A DNA stretch of 64,000 bases from Zobellella maritima (GCF_003075035.1 NZ_QCZE01000004.1:101334-165333); one strand, 5' to 3'; positions 35,426 to 44,769 are shown, counted from the first letter of the stretch. Numbers and translations: made by a program. The notes: generated from the sequence alone by a model not told the origin.

Positions 35426-35830
35426 CGAACTGTGTCTACACCTGCTCCATGGCCGTCAGCAAGGGCTGTCGAACAGGCCACAAATGCTGTAGCTGATTAG
35501 CTTGATCGCCTAATGTTATACCGGCTTATCCACCAGTGCGGCGCGGAAAAGAGCACCGTAAAGTCAGGCTTCTGCCTCGATCCGCAAGCAATTTATCTGG
35601 CGTCGGCCCAGCGCAACTAGCAGCACGTCAGCCAGCCCCGGCGCACTGTAATCCTTCCCCGATGAAGCAGGTGTCGATTGCCCTTGGTTTCGGTTGCGTG
35701 ACAGTAAGGACAGTACATAGCGCCTTCCGGCCGTTATTGTAAATAAGCGGGTATCCGCTTGCCGGATTGAATATAGCTGTCAGCGTCAAGCTACCTCTTA
35801 ACAACTGGTTTTTGCTGACGTTGATGGCTG
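35426..35830. other. Gene-free stretch at the right edge of the island
   Basis: This 405-bp stretch lies between the RibB-type gene and convergent tcdA. No intact gene is supported. On the minus strand a 33-codon fragment (35718 down to 35617) begins MYCPYCHATETKGNRH, which vaguely resembles the zinc-finger start of an IS1-type InsA protein but stops soon after. It may be the eroded right border of the island. Confidence 0.4.
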
Positions 35831-36607
35831 CTAACCCTTTTGTGCCAGTTTGCCCAATATCCGGCTGACCATAAAGAAGCCGAAGGTGGCGGTGATATGG
35901 GTGATGGCGCCGAAACCGGAGGCACAGTCCATCTTCATGGTGCCGTCCGATTCCTTCTTGGTGCTGCAGATCCCCCCGGCACCGTCCGGATAACGGGGCT
36001 GTTCTGTGGAGAACACACAGTCCACGCCGAACTTGCGCTTGGGATTCTTGCTGAAGTGATGGAAACGGCGCAGATCGCCACGCACCTTGGCGGCCAGGGG
36101 GTCCTGGATGGTCTTGCTGAGATCGGCAATCCGGATCTGGCTCGGATCTGTCTGCCCCCCGGCACCTCCGGCGCTAATCACAGGTATCTTGTTGCGCTTG
36201 CAATAGGCAATCAGAGCCACCTTGGCCTTGACCGAATCGATGGCATCCAACACATAATCGAACTCTGCCAGTAAGTGCTCGGCCAGGTTATCCGAGCTGA
36301 TAAAGTCATCGACCACCCTCACCCGGCAGTCGGGATTGATGAGCGCAATGCGCTCGGCCATGGCCAGGGTCTTTTCCTGACCAATCTGGTTGTTGAGGGC
36401 ATGGATCTGGCGGTTGGTATTGGTGATGCAGATATCGTCCATGTCGATCAGGGTGATGGCGCCGACGCCGGAGCGGGCCAGGGCTTCAGCCGCCCAGCTG
36501 CCCACACCACCGATACCGATCACACACACATGGGCCGCCGCAAACCGGGCCAGGGCCTCTGCCCCGTACAGGCGGGCGATGCCCCCGAAACGCTCGTCAA
36601 AACTCAT
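35831..36607 (-). CDS. tcdA: tRNA threonylcarbamoyladenosine dehydratase TcdA (CsdL)
   Basis: The 258-residue E1-like enzyme has the ATP-binding loop CVIGIGGVGSWAAEALARSG, the DMDDICITNTNRQIHAL stretch and the CsdL-type ending (GFGAITHITATFGFFMVSRI). It converts t6A37 in tRNA to cyclic ct6A using ATP and receives support from CsdA-CsdE sulfur transfer. In E. coli it lies next to csdE in convergent orientation; the orientation is kept here but 12.5 kb has been inserted between them. Confidence 0.94.
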   Translation of the reverse strand: MSFDERFGGIARLYGAEALARFAAAHVCVIGIGGVGSWAAEALARSGVGAITLIDMDDICITNTNRQIHALNNQIGQEKTLAMAERIALINPDCRVRVVDDFISSDNLAEHLLAEFDYVLDAIDSVKAKVALIAYCKRNKIPVISAGGAGGQTDPSQIRIADLSKTIQDPLAAKVRGDLRRFHHFSKNPKRKFGVDCVFSTEQPRYPDGAGGICSTKKESDGTMKMDCASGFGAITHITATFGFFMVSRILGKLAQKG

Positions 36608-36728
36608 TGACCACTCCCCTTGATTGAGCGGGCATTATATCAGTAGTAACGGGGACTGGAGCACCCAAATCCCCAGTCCCTTCACAACAACGAGTAGGGT
36701 GAGCCGTTGCCGCCTCATCCCTCTATCA

Positions 36729-36759
36729 GAACCGTACGTACGGATCTCGTATACGGCTC
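36729..36759 (-). ncRNA. Group II intron domain V
   Basis: The 31-nt hairpin starts GAGCCGTATACG and ends CGTACGGTTC on the minus strand, the near-invariant catalytic domain V of bacterial group II introns. It is the best-preserved part of the intron remnant. Confidence 0.8.
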
Positions 36760-36778
36760 ATGCATACTTACATTCAGC

Positions 36779-37323
36779 CTATGGGCTGAACACATACCCT
36801 GTCCTGACCTCTTCAAGATTAACCAGACCCCGCTCGTTGAACCATCGGTTTTGCATCGCATAACTGGCCAGCGGGCTTCGGGCATTTCACCAACTCGCCA
36901 TGCGGATGTACCGGAACGGCGGCCTGTATCCCCGCTGTTTCAGCCGGCGGTGCACCCGTGACGGCTTCTTCCACAACTTGAGCTGAATACTGAGCAACCT
37001 GCGCCTTGGCCTTCTGGCGCAATGGCAATGTACTAAAGTGAGCCGAAACTACTCCCCTGTACGGTTTCTCGCCCCAGTACGCTGCTTCCGCAGTGAACCG
37101 GTCCGGAATACCCCGATAGCAAGTCGGCTTGTGTACCACTGAAAAAAAAACATCTGCTCATCACAGACTTAAAGTACGCTTCCTCCCTTCGCAACACCGA
37201 CGGCTTTTGACACGCCGCTGCTCCATCAGACGCCATGCTGATGGTCAGTCCGGTTTTCTCCTCCACACCATTACTGGGCTTCCCAGGCCGGACCTTACTC
37301 ACTACTACGGATTCATCTGCCAC
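36779..37323 (-). pseudogene. Group II intron reverse transcriptase/maturase remnant
   Basis: Two ends of the intron-encoded protein survive. The N-terminus reads MADESVVVSKVRPGKPSNGV from 37323. The maturase C-terminus reads RRLLSIQLKLWKKPSRVHRR, then FRYIRMASW, an in-frame TGA at 36897-36899 (likely from CGA), then NARSPLASYAMQNRWFNERG and LVNLEEVRTGYVFSP with stop at 36779. The palm, fingers and active-site region of the reverse transcriptase are deleted, and the two fragments are in different frames. It cannot be functional. Confidence 0.75.
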
Positions 37324-37647
37324 CTCGCACCAACACAGACCTCGGCTCTCACCTGGCGTCTGTGCTTCCGACTTGTCGCCGGAGCTGATGCCAGCCTTCC
37401 CCAGCTACTGCACTGGCTCCCTGCCAGAGACGCCACCCTCAAGCACGCAACAGGTCTGACTGAGTATCGGGCTTTGCGTTATTTTGCACGCTTACCCACC
37501 TGTCACGCCGAATCAGGTTCACTTGCGTTGTGTGCCTCTGACTTCCTATGGCTTCCTTCAGACCCTGCCGTTGGCCAGCAGCGCCCTTGCCATTCGGATT
37601 ATCTTTCCCTCATTCGGGGTGATTCAAGTTTCTTTCAACCTGACGGG

Positions 37648-37672
37648 TTTGCCAGCTTCGCTGGGCAAACAA
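37648..37672. repeat. Hairpin at the intron 5' end
   Basis: GTTTGCC and GGCAAAC arms with an inner AGC/GCT pairing form a strong hairpin directly next to the ilvC terminator T-tract. It is probably part of the intron's first domain. Confidence 0.5.
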
Positions 37673-37693
37673 AAAGGGAGGCTTGCGCCTCCC
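37671..37693 (-). terminator. Rho-independent terminator of ilvC
   Basis: On the minus strand GGGAGGC (37693-37687), loop GCAA and GCCTCCC are followed by TTTTT (37675-37671), about 30 bp after the ilvC stop. Confidence 0.93.
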
Positions 37694-37723
37694 TGTTATT
37701 ACAGCTCTGTTTATTATTAGCTA

Positions 37724-39211
37724 TTAACCACCGACGGCGATGTTTTTCATGTCGGTCATGTAGGAACGCAGGGTCTTGCCGATGGCCTCAACCGGGTGGT
37801 TGCGAATGGCTTCGTTCACGTCGATCAGGCGACGGTTATCAACGGAGTTGGACTCAACCTTGATGGTCTTGCCAATCACGTCGGTGCCGACTTTCGGCAT
37901 GAACTGCTCGCGCAGCAGCGGTACGGCGGCGTTGGCAAACAGATAGTTACCGTACTCGGCGGTATCGGAGATAACCACGTTCATTTCGTACAGGCGCTTG
38001 CGGGCTACGGTGTTGGCGATCAGCGGCAGCTCGTGCAGTGACTCGTAGTAGGCAGACTCGTCGATGATACCGGAGGCAGTCATGGCTTCGAAGGCCAGCT
38101 CAACACCAGCCTTGACCATGGCCACCAGCAGGATGCCGTTATCGAAGTATTCCTGCTCGTCGATGACAACATCGGTAGCCGGATACTGTTCAAAGCCGGT
38201 CTGGCCGGTTTCTTCACGCCAGGTGAACAGGTTCTTGTCGTCGTTGGCCCAGTCGGCCATCATGCCGGCAGAGAAGTTGCCTTCAATGATGTCATCCATG
38301 TGCTTGTTGAACAGCGGACGCATCAGCTCTTTCAGCTCTTCGGCCAGGTCGAACGCCTTGATCTTGGCCGGGTTGGACAGACGGTCCATCATGTTGGTGA
38401 TGCCGCCCTGCTTGAGGGCTTCGGTGATGGTTTCCCAGCCGAACTGGATCAGCTTGCCGGCATAACCGGCGTCGATGCCTTCGGCAACCATCTTCTCGTG
38501 ACAGACGATGGCACCGGCTTGCAGCATGCCACACAGGATGGTCTGCTCGCCCATCAGGTCGGATTTCACTTCGGCAACGAAAGAGGACTCCAGTACACCG
38601 GCACGGTCGCCGCCGGTGGCGGAAGCCCAGGCCTTGGCGATGGCCAGGCCTTCACCCTGAGGATCGTTTTCCGGGTGGACGGCGATCAGGGTAGGAACAC
38701 CGAAACCACGCTTGTATTCTTCGCGTACTTCGGTACCCGGGCACTTGGGCGCAACCATCACGACGGTGATGTCCTTGCGGATCTGCATGCCTTCTTCAAC
38801 GATGTTGAAGCCATGAGAGTAACCCAGGGCGGCGCCTTCTTTCATCAGCGGCATAACGGCATTAACGGCAGAGGTGTGCTGCTTGTCCGGGGTCAGGTTC
38901 ATCACCAGATCGGCGGTGGGGATCAACTCTTCGTAGGTACCCACGTTAAAGCCGTTTTCGGTGGCCTGCTGGAAAGACTTGCGCTTTTCTTTAATCGCTT
39001 CGGCGCGCAGGGCATAGGATACGTCCAGACCGGAGTCACGCATGTTCAGGCCCTGGTTCAGACCCTGGGCGCCACACCCAACGATAACCACCTTCTTGCC
39101 TTTCAGGTAGTTACAACCGTCGGCAAACTCGGCACGGTTCATAAAACGGCACTTGCCGAGCTGCTCGAGCTGCTGACGCAGATTCAGGGTGTTGAAATAG
39201 TTAGTAGCCAT
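37724..39211 (-). CDS. ilvC: Ketol-acid reductoisomerase (class II, NADP+)
   Basis: The ATG at 39211 ([15 protein letters not shown]) gives 495 residues, matching the long class II enzyme of enterics (491). The NADP-binding Rossmann motif is [17 protein letters not shown], followed by [13 protein letters not shown], which contacts the 2'-phosphate. The duplicated helical C-domain carries metal ligands in the [13 protein letters not shown] region. It performs the isomerisation and reduction step of valine and isoleucine synthesis. It is divergent from ilvY, its activator, and ends at a strong terminator. Confidence 0.96.
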   Translation of the reverse strand: MATNYFNTLNLRQQLEQLGKCRFMNRAEFADGCNYLKGKKVVIVGCGAQGLNQGLNMRDSGLDVSYALRAEAIKEKRKSFQQATENGFNVGTYEELIPTADLVMNLTPDKQHTSAVNAVMPLMKEGAALGYSHGFNIVEEGMQIRKDITVVMVAPKCPGTEVREEYKRGFGVPTLIAVHPENDPQGEGLAIAKAWASATGGDRAGVLESSFVAEVKSDLMGEQTILCGMLQAGAIVCHEKMVAEGIDAGYAGKLIQFGWETITEALKQGGITNMMDRLSNPAKIKAFDLAEELKELMRPLFNKHMDDIIEGNFSAGMMADWANDDKNLFTWREETGQTGFEQYPATDVVIDEQEYFDNGILLVAMVKAGVELAFEAMTASGIIDESAYYESLHELPLIANTVARKRLYEMNVVISDTAEYGNYLFANAAVPLLREQFMPKVGTDVIGKTIKVESNSVDNRRLIDVNEAIRNHPVEAIGKTLRSYMTDMKNIAVGG

Positions 39212-39291
39212 GACCTTTGCTCCAATTAATCCGTTTAATTTGAATTTCTGCACCGCCTGGCGGTGACGACCCAAACACTATACCCCAGGCT

Positions 39292-39342
39292 TTTCATTGC
39301 TTGAAATGATATATTCGGAATAGAGTCTTTCATTTTGTGAAA
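39292..39342. promoter_or_regulatory. Paired IlvY-type operators between ilvC and ilvY
   Basis: Two palindromes of identical design, TTTCA-N5-TGAAA, lie at 39292-39306 and 39328-39342, 36 bp apart centre to centre. Each contains the LysR-type T-N11-A core. In E. coli IlvY binds tandem operators in the same divergent region, autoregulating ilvY and activating ilvC with acetolactate. The second site is just before the ilvY start. Confidence 0.7.
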
Positions 39343-39347
39343 CGTTA

Positions 39348-40232
39348 ATGGATTTTCGCCACCTCGAACTGTTTGTCCATTTAAGCCAGAGCCTGCACTT
39401 CGGTCACACCGCCGATGCCATGGCGGTGAGCCCCTCCACCCTCAGCCGGGCGATACAGCGGCTGGAGCAGGATGTCGGCTGTGAGCTGCTGATCCGTGAC
39501 AATCGGACCGTTACCCTGACTCCGGCCGGTGCCCGCCTGCAGCAGTTTGCCCAAGGCTGGCTGGCCGACTGGCAGATCCTGAAGGAAGAGCTGAAACACG
39601 GCGATGACAGCCTGCAGGGCCGACTGCGCGTGTTCTGCTCGGTGACCGCCAGCTATTTTCTGCTACCGGGCATCCTGGAGCGTTTCCGCAGCCGTTACCC
39701 CCGGCTGGAAATCCGTCTGGAAACCGGCGACCCGGCGCTGGCCATCGACAAAATACTGGATGACGAATCAGAGCTGGCCATCGCTGCCCGCCCGGACGCC
39801 CTGCCCGCCAAGGTGCACTTCATCAACCTGCAGACAGTGCCCATGGTATTTATTGCCCCCACCTCGGCCGGGCCGGTCAGCGAACTGCTGGAACAGCGCC
39901 CGCTGGACTGGCGCCGGCTGCCGGTGATTGTTTCCGAGCACGGGGTGGCCCGCAAGCGGGCCAACCAGTGGTTCAAGGCCAAGGGTATCAGCCCCAATAT
40001 CTACGCCGAAGTGGCCGGCAACGAGGCGATTATCGGCATGGTGGCGCTGGGGTTCGGTATCGGTGTGGTGCCCAGGGTGGTCATCGATCACAGTCCCATG
40101 GGCGACAAGGTGCGGGTGCTGTCGCCCAGCCCGGCACTCAAGTCCATCGAGGTGGGAGTCTGCCTGCTGAAGAAACGGCTCGACGATCCGCTGATCCGCG
40201 CCTTCCAGCAGACAGCGCTGGCGCCGTCGTAG
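39348..40232 (+). CDS. ilvY: HTH-type transcriptional activator IlvY
   Basis: The 294-residue LTTR begins MDFRHLELFVHLSQSLHFG with the recognition helix MAVSPSTLSRAIQRLEQDVG, and has the effector domain of IlvY (FYL-like CSVTASYFLLPGILERFRSR; GNEAIIGMVALGFGIGVVP). It activates ilvC in response to acetolactate or acetohydroxybutyrate and represses itself. Divergence from ilvC, sharing 136 bp with paired palindromes, supports the identity. Confidence 0.93.
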   Translation: MDFRHLELFVHLSQSLHFGHTADAMAVSPSTLSRAIQRLEQDVGCELLIRDNRTVTLTPAGARLQQFAQGWLADWQILKEELKHGDDSLQGRLRVFCSVTASYFLLPGILERFRSRYPRLEIRLETGDPALAIDKILDDESELAIAARPDALPAKVHFINLQTVPMVFIAPTSAGPVSELLEQRPLDWRRLPVIVSEHGVARKRANQWFKAKGISPNIYAEVAGNEAIIGMVALGFGIGVVPRVVIDHSPMGDKVRVLSPSPALKSIEVGVCLLKKRLDDPLIRAFQQTALAPS

Positions 40233-40239
40233 TAGAGCG

Positions 40240-40265
40240 TAGTGGCCAATATTACTTGGCCACTA
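40240..40265. terminator. Hairpin between convergent ilvY and aldehyde dehydrogenase genes
   Basis: TAGTGGCCAA (40240-40249) and TTGGCCACTA (40256-40265) form a perfect 10-bp stem. No clear U-tract follows on either strand, so termination efficiency is uncertain. Confidence 0.45.
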
Positions 40266-40286
40266 TAGTTGGCAAGCGGTTGGAGA

Positions 40287-41789
40287 TTACTTTAGCTGGA
40301 TCCAGGTGGTTTTCAGCTGGCAGTACTGATCGTGAGCAAACACGGACTTGTCCCGCCCACCAAATCCTGACAGTTTGTAGCCACCAAATGGAGTAGTCAT
40401 ATCTCCTTCTGAGAAGCAGTTCACCGATACTGTGCCAGCCCGGATTGCCGCTGATACCCTATGCGCGACATTCAGATCGTTGCTATAGAGCGATGCAGCT
40501 AGTCCATAGCAGGTATCATTGGCGATCTGCACCGCTTCGTCTTCGGTGTCGAACGTGATTACGGCTAGGACAGGACCAAAAACTTCCTCCTGAGCAATAG
40601 TCTGATCGTTAGTCACGTTATCGAAGATGGTCGGCGCAACGAAGTAACCTCCGCTCTCCGGGAACAGCCGCTCACCACCGGCCACCAAGCGACAACCTTC
40701 CTGCTTCGCTTTGTCGATATAGCTCAATACCTTGTTCATATGGCCTTCATCGATCAGCGCACCAAGCTGATTTTCCGGGTTGAGCGGATTTCCGGTCTTC
40801 CATTGATCCAGCCGTTGCAACATTTTCTCCAGCAATTGCTCCTTAATTGAGCTGTGTACGAGCAGCCGGGAACCTGCGGAACAGTTTTCACCCATATTCC
40901 AGAATGCAGAGGCTACGATTTGCTCTGCGACTGCATCCAGATCGGCTATATCCGGCATGACAATCTGCGGGTTTTTACCGCCGCACTCAAGTACCACCTC
41001 TTTCAGGTTGCTGCGAGCGGAATATTCCAGAAACATACGACCAACTTCTGTCGAGCCGGTAAAGGCTACTACGTCGATATCCGGATGTAGGCCAATAGCA
41101 CCACCGGCACTGGCACCAGAACCAGGAACAACGTTAAGAACACCTGCAGGCAGCCCCGCCTGGTGGGCTAACTCAGCCATAAACAAGGTACTCATCGATG
41201 TCAGTTTGGCCGGTTTGGCTATCACGCTATTACCGGTGATTAATGCTGGCCCCAGCTTCCAGCCCGCCATTAGTACAGGGAAGTTCCAGGGTAGTACTAC
41301 GCCAACCACTCCGGCTGGCTCGCGAGTCACTAGGCTCAGCGTATTTCTGCCGGTCGGAGTTACCTGATCAAACAACTTGTCCGCAGATTCTGCGTGAAAG
41401 CGGATGGCATTAGCGGTCTCCGGCAGATCCACGGCATAACATTCGCCCACCGGCTTTCCGGACTCGATTGATTCGATGATGGCCAGCTCCATCAAATTTT
41501 CCTCAATGAGATCCGCCCAGCGGCACATCACTTTCTTACGGTCGGCCGGGGCCATCTTAGACCAAACACCCGCTTCGAAAGCGCTTCGGCCAGCTTGCAC
41601 TGCACTGTCGATATCATCCGCTGCACAGCTGGCGATCTGTGCAAGTGACTTTCCGGTGGCCGGGTTTAGAGTGGTAAAGGTTTTACCTGACAGTGCATCC
41701 ACATACCTGCCATTGATAAAGGCTCGGGTTGGTAACTCCAGATTAGCCAACATGTTTTGGCACTGCTGTTGGGTAATAGCTTCAGACAT
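40287..41789 (-). CDS. Aldehyde dehydrogenase, PuuC-like
   Basis: AGGA upstream supports the ATG at 41789 (MSEAITQQQ); 500 residues. Key parts are LPWNFPVLMAGWKLGPAL, FTGSTEVGRMF, the catalytic Glu in LECGGKNPQIV and Cys in MGENCSAGSRLL. The C-terminal MTTPFGGYKLSGFGGRDKS resembles gamma-glutamyl-gamma-aminobutyraldehyde dehydrogenase PuuC. It is the last gene of a TRAP/DapA/FAD-oxidoreductase operon, so it probably oxidises a semialdehyde produced there. Confidence 0.87.
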   Translation of the reverse strand: MSEAITQQQCQNMLANLELPTRAFINGRYVDALSGKTFTTLNPATGKSLAQIASCAADDIDSAVQAGRSAFEAGVWSKMAPADRKKVMCRWADLIEENLMELAIIESIESGKPVGECYAVDLPETANAIRFHAESADKLFDQVTPTGRNTLSLVTREPAGVVGVVLPWNFPVLMAGWKLGPALITGNSVIAKPAKLTSMSTLFMAELAHQAGLPAGVLNVVPGSGASAGGAIGLHPDIDVVAFTGSTEVGRMFLEYSARSNLKEVVLECGGKNPQIVMPDIADLDAVAEQIVASAFWNMGENCSAGSRLLVHSSIKEQLLEKMLQRLDQWKTGNPLNPENQLGALIDEGHMNKVLSYIDKAKQEGCRLVAGGERLFPESGGYFVAPTIFDNVTNDQTIAQEEVFGPVLAVITFDTEDEAVQIANDTCYGLAASLYSNDLNVAHRVSAAIRAGTVSVNCFSEGDMTTPFGGYKLSGFGGRDKSVFAHDQYCQLKTTWIQLK

Positions 41790-41809
41790 AGTAAATTCCT
41801 GCTTTTGTT

Positions 41810-43108
41810 TTAGTCGAGATAACCCATCACTCGCGGCAGGTAGAGAGCCAGCGGCGACCAATAGGTAGTAACCAGCATCACTGGCAAGGCTGCGAAGGCC
41901 ATGAAGCCCAATGCTGGGCGCATAACCTGCGACATTCCCACCTTTCCGACACGGCAAGTCATGAAGAGTATTGGAGCCATTGGCGGGCTATTGCAGCCGA
42001 TCACCACGCTGGTGCCCACAATCGCCGCGAAATGAATCGGATCAACACCGATGCTTTCCATCACTGGTAGTAGTAACGGACTGATAATCGCCACGACGCT
42101 GACGTCATCCATAATCATGCCTAGCAGTATGAGGAAGATATTTACCACCAGTAGGATCAGCAGCTTGTCTTGAAATATGTTCATCAGCAGTTCGGTCAGT
42201 TCCTGAGGCACGCGCTCAAAAGTGAAGATACGGCTGGACACAAAAGAGAAGACCAGAATCACCATAATCACGCCTGTGGTTGTTGCTGCATCAACCAGGC
42301 AACGAATGGTCTTTTTCAGGTCCAGTTCGCGATAGACAAACAGCCCTACGGGGATGGCATAGGCCACTGCCACCGCAGCTGCTTCTGTCGGGGTAAAGAT
42401 GCCGCCATAAATACCCCCAAGGATGATCACCGGAAGCATCAGGGCCGGGAAGGCTTTCCAGATATTGTTATTCACCTCCACCACACGTTGGCGGAAGCTC
42501 AGTACCTCGTTGGGTTGATCCGGCTGCAGGCGCATCTTGATCCAGTTCATCAGGCAGAGTACCAGGATCAACAGTATTCCGGGACCGATGGTGGCCAGAA
42601 AGCAGGCCGTTACCGACTGGCGGGTCACGACGGCATAGAGGATCATGGTGATACTTGGCGGAATCAGGAGGCCTAGCAGAGAGGAGATTCCCAACAGCGC
42701 GCTGGTGTACTCGCGCTTATAGCCGTGCTTTTCCATGGGGTCGATCATGATAGTGCCAATGGAGGCAACTGCCGCGGAGGCAGTGCCGGAGATGGCACCA
42801 AAGATGCCACAGGCCACCACCATTGAGGACCCCATACCGCTGCGGGAACGCCCCACCAGCGCTTCAACAAAATGCACCAGCCGGGCCGCCATGCCTCCCG
42901 CCTGCATCAGGTAGCCGGTCATTACGAACAGTGGCAACGCCAGCAGGACCGTAGAGTTGACCGACCAGAAGCCGGTGGTCATTAGAGACGATATCTCAAC
43001 GTCATAGACAATAGAGAGAATAAAGGTCATGGCAGCGAAGGAGAAAACAACCGGTACACCGATCATCATCAGTGCCACCACCGCAAGTATTGCGAATAAA
43101 GCGCCCAT
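41810..43108 (-). CDS. TRAP transporter large permease (DctM type)
   Basis: The 432-residue protein has about 12 membrane segments and the DctM signatures SSMVVACGIFGAISGTASAAVA, LLGLLIPPSITMILYAV and IIGCNSPPMAPILF-like VVIGCNSPPMAPILFMTCRV. It is the sodium-coupled channel subunit of a tripartite ATP-independent periplasmic transporter. It lies 17 bp after the small permease gene and 20 bp before the aldehyde dehydrogenase gene. Confidence 0.92.
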   Translation of the reverse strand: MGALFAILAVVALMMIGVPVVFSFAAMTFILSIVYDVEISSLMTTGFWSVNSTVLLALPLFVMTGYLMQAGGMAARLVHFVEALVGRSRSGMGSSMVVACGIFGAISGTASAAVASIGTIMIDPMEKHGYKREYTSALLGISSLLGLLIPPSITMILYAVVTRQSVTACFLATIGPGILLILVLCLMNWIKMRLQPDQPNEVLSFRQRVVEVNNNIWKAFPALMLPVIILGGIYGGIFTPTEAAAVAVAYAIPVGLFVYRELDLKKTIRCLVDAATTTGVIMVILVFSFVSSRIFTFERVPQELTELLMNIFQDKLLILLVVNIFLILLGMIMDDVSVVAIISPLLLPVMESIGVDPIHFAAIVGTSVVIGCNSPPMAPILFMTCRVGKVGMSQVMRPALGFMAFAALPVMLVTTYWSPLALYLPRVMGYLD

Positions 43109-43125
43109 AATAATTCCCTGAAAAT

Positions 43126-43668
43126 CTAACAGTTGTCGTCTGATATCACGGGATGTAGCAACGTACCCGAATGCAGCAGGGCGTTTAAGTCCTCCAAGAG
43201 ATCCCGTATCAGGTAGAAGCAGAACAGCAGTGCTGCAACAAACAGGCTACTCTGGGAGAGATACCAGGGCAGCTGAAAGACAGGAGTAGTCTGGCCCTTA
43301 TTAATTCCCCACTGGAGCAGGTCATAGCTCCAGGTGACAAACATCACAGCCATCAGCAACGAGATAAGAGTCGCTAGCAAACGCATAACCTGGATCGTTT
43401 TCGGATGACTGCAGACAACCTGAACAAAATCAGCACTCAGATGGGAGCGTTCGCGGGAGGCAAGGACTGCGCCCAACATGTAGATCCACATGGCCATCAT
43501 CAGAATCAGCTCTTCAAGGCCAAACAGCGGCGCATCCAGCACCGCACGGGTAAAGATACCCAGCGCCAGCATAAACGCGATAGCGGCACTGATAAGCCCC
43601 AAAACAGGCTTGATCAGGAAAACCAACACAACGTCGATGCTCGCTATCAAAGCAAGTAGCTTGGACAT
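43126..43668 (-). CDS. TRAP transporter small permease (DctQ type)
   Basis: The 180-residue protein has four membrane helices, with the DctQ hallmark FGLEELILMMAMWIYMLGAVLASRERSHLSADF region (residues about 50-82). AGGAGA precedes the start. It bridges the substrate-binding protein and the large permease. Confidence 0.88.
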   Translation of the reverse strand: MSKLLALIASIDVVLVFLIKPVLGLISAAIAFMLALGIFTRAVLDAPLFGLEELILMMAMWIYMLGAVLASRERSHLSADFVQVVCSHPKTIQVMRLLATLISLLMAVMFVTWSYDLLQWGINKGQTTPVFQLPWYLSQSSLFVAALLFCFYLIRDLLEDLNALLHSGTLLHPVISDDNC

Positions 43669-43737
43669 AGGATTCTCCTGTTACAGGAATCATAAAACAG
43701 CGGGCGGTAGGGTAACCGCTCACTGTTAAGCTTGGGA

Positions 43738-44769
43738 TTACTGAGGTAGAAGAGCGTTGGTGCGGATAGTCTCCATGACCTCAGGACCGAAGCTTTTCTC
43801 CGCTTGGGGCCAGATTTCCTCACGCACTCGACTGACTAAATCATTCAGCTGTGTACCCTGTAAATCGATATATTTCATGCCTCCTTCCTGTGCTTTGGCA
43901 ATCCATTTTTCTTCCTCAGCTCGCCCATTCTCGAACTGTTTGGTGATCACCACTTCCGCTGCGCTTTCAATGATTCGGCGATCCTCTTCATCCAATTTTC
44001 CCCAAGACTCCTGGCTCATAATCAAAGCAGCAGCAGAGAAGTTGTGCTTGGTATGGGTATAGTGGGTCAACAGATCACCGAAGTACTCATAGTCCCAGTA
44101 GATGACGTTGCTGCCATCACCATCAACGACCCCCGTCTGCAGCGAGGTGTAGACCTCGTTCCAATCGATTGGAATTGCCTGGTAACCCAGAGCATTGACA
44201 GTTTGCGGCAGAGGGAAGAAGGTTTGGGAGCGAATCTTGATGCCTCTGGCCTCCTCAATAGTCGAGGCCTGCACATCCTTGGTGGCGATGCCGCCAAAAC
44301 CTTCCGGATAAGGGCCGAAGTACTTCAGACCGACTTCGTTGTAGATTGGATCAATTGCCTTCCGGAGCCAGCCATCCTTACCGTAAGCTTTCAGGGCATT
44401 TTCCCAGTCCAGCACCAGGTAAGGCAGGTTATTGATACCCAGGCGTTGGTCGTAGGAAGTCTGCGGCCAGGTGATCATCATATCGATGTTACCCTTCACC
44501 AGCTGGTCGAACATCTCCTGCTGACTCCCCAGCTCTCCCTGATAGTAGATATTGGTCTTGATGCGGCCACCAGACTTCTCCTTAATCAGATCGGCCCACA
44601 GCTCCATCGATTTGCCGATCGGCGATGACTTATCGCCTTCAACGGTCGCCAGGCGAAGCTTGAAGGAGTCGTTACTGGCCATTGTCTGAGTTGACAATAC
44701 TGCCGCACCAGCGCAGACCACAAGAGTTATTGCACGAATGCCGAACTTCATTTTCTTTAAGATTTCCAT
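43738..44769 (-). CDS. TRAP transporter substrate-binding protein (DctP type)
   Basis: A 343-residue exported protein with signal peptide ending at about TMASN; GAGG precedes the ATG. The DctP fold is visible in FKLRLATVEGDKSSPIGKSM, the substrate-carboxylate Arg segment ARGIKIRSQTFFPLPQTVNA, and the GVVDGDGSNVIYWDYEYFGD loop. TRAP proteins mostly bind organic acids or amino acids through that Arg. It sits between the DapA-family gene (82 bp gap) and the permease genes. Confidence 0.9.
   Translation of the reverse strand: MEILKKMKFGIRAITLVVCAGAAVLSTQTMASNDSFKLRLATVEGDKSSPIGKSMELWADLIKEKSGGRIKTNIYYQGELGSQQEMFDQLVKGNIDMMITWPQTSYDQRLGINNLPYLVLDWENALKAYGKDGWLRKAIDPIYNEVGLKYFGPYPEGFGGIATKDVQASTIEEARGIKIRSQTFFPLPQTVNALGYQAIPIDWNEVYTSLQTGVVDGDGSNVIYWDYEYFGDLLTHYTHTKHNFSAAALIMSQESWGKLDEEDRRIIESAAEVVITKQFENGRAEEEKWIAKAQEGGMKYIDLQGTQLNDLVSRVREEIWPQAEKSFGPEVMETIRTNALLPQ

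Larger units (their letters stand above)
36690..37670 (-). mobile_element. Degenerate, internally deleted group II intron
   Basis: The intron lies on the minus strand. Near its 3' end, 36729-36759 forms domain V: GAGCCGTATACGAG, a short turn, then CGTACGTACGGTTC, the conserved hairpin. Domain VI and the 3' end follow to about 36690 (the ...CCCTACTC end). The 5' end is placed near 37670, where GTTTGCCC begins directly after the ilvC terminator. Intact introns with an encoded protein are about 2-2.5 kb; this one is about 1 kb, so most of the reverse transcriptase gene is missing. Boundaries are approximate. Confidence 0.75.

Noticed and set aside
35536..35742. 69-codon plus-strand frame between the RibB-type gene and tcdA
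   Set aside because: No ribosome site, no recognisable family and biased composition; treated as non-coding.
36624..37863. Several plus-strand frames of 74-244 codons opposite the intron and ilvC 3' end
   Set aside because: They are antisense to the group II intron remnant and to ilvC, with atypical composition (many Ser, Arg, Cys). Similar strings are common spurious predictions over group II introns.
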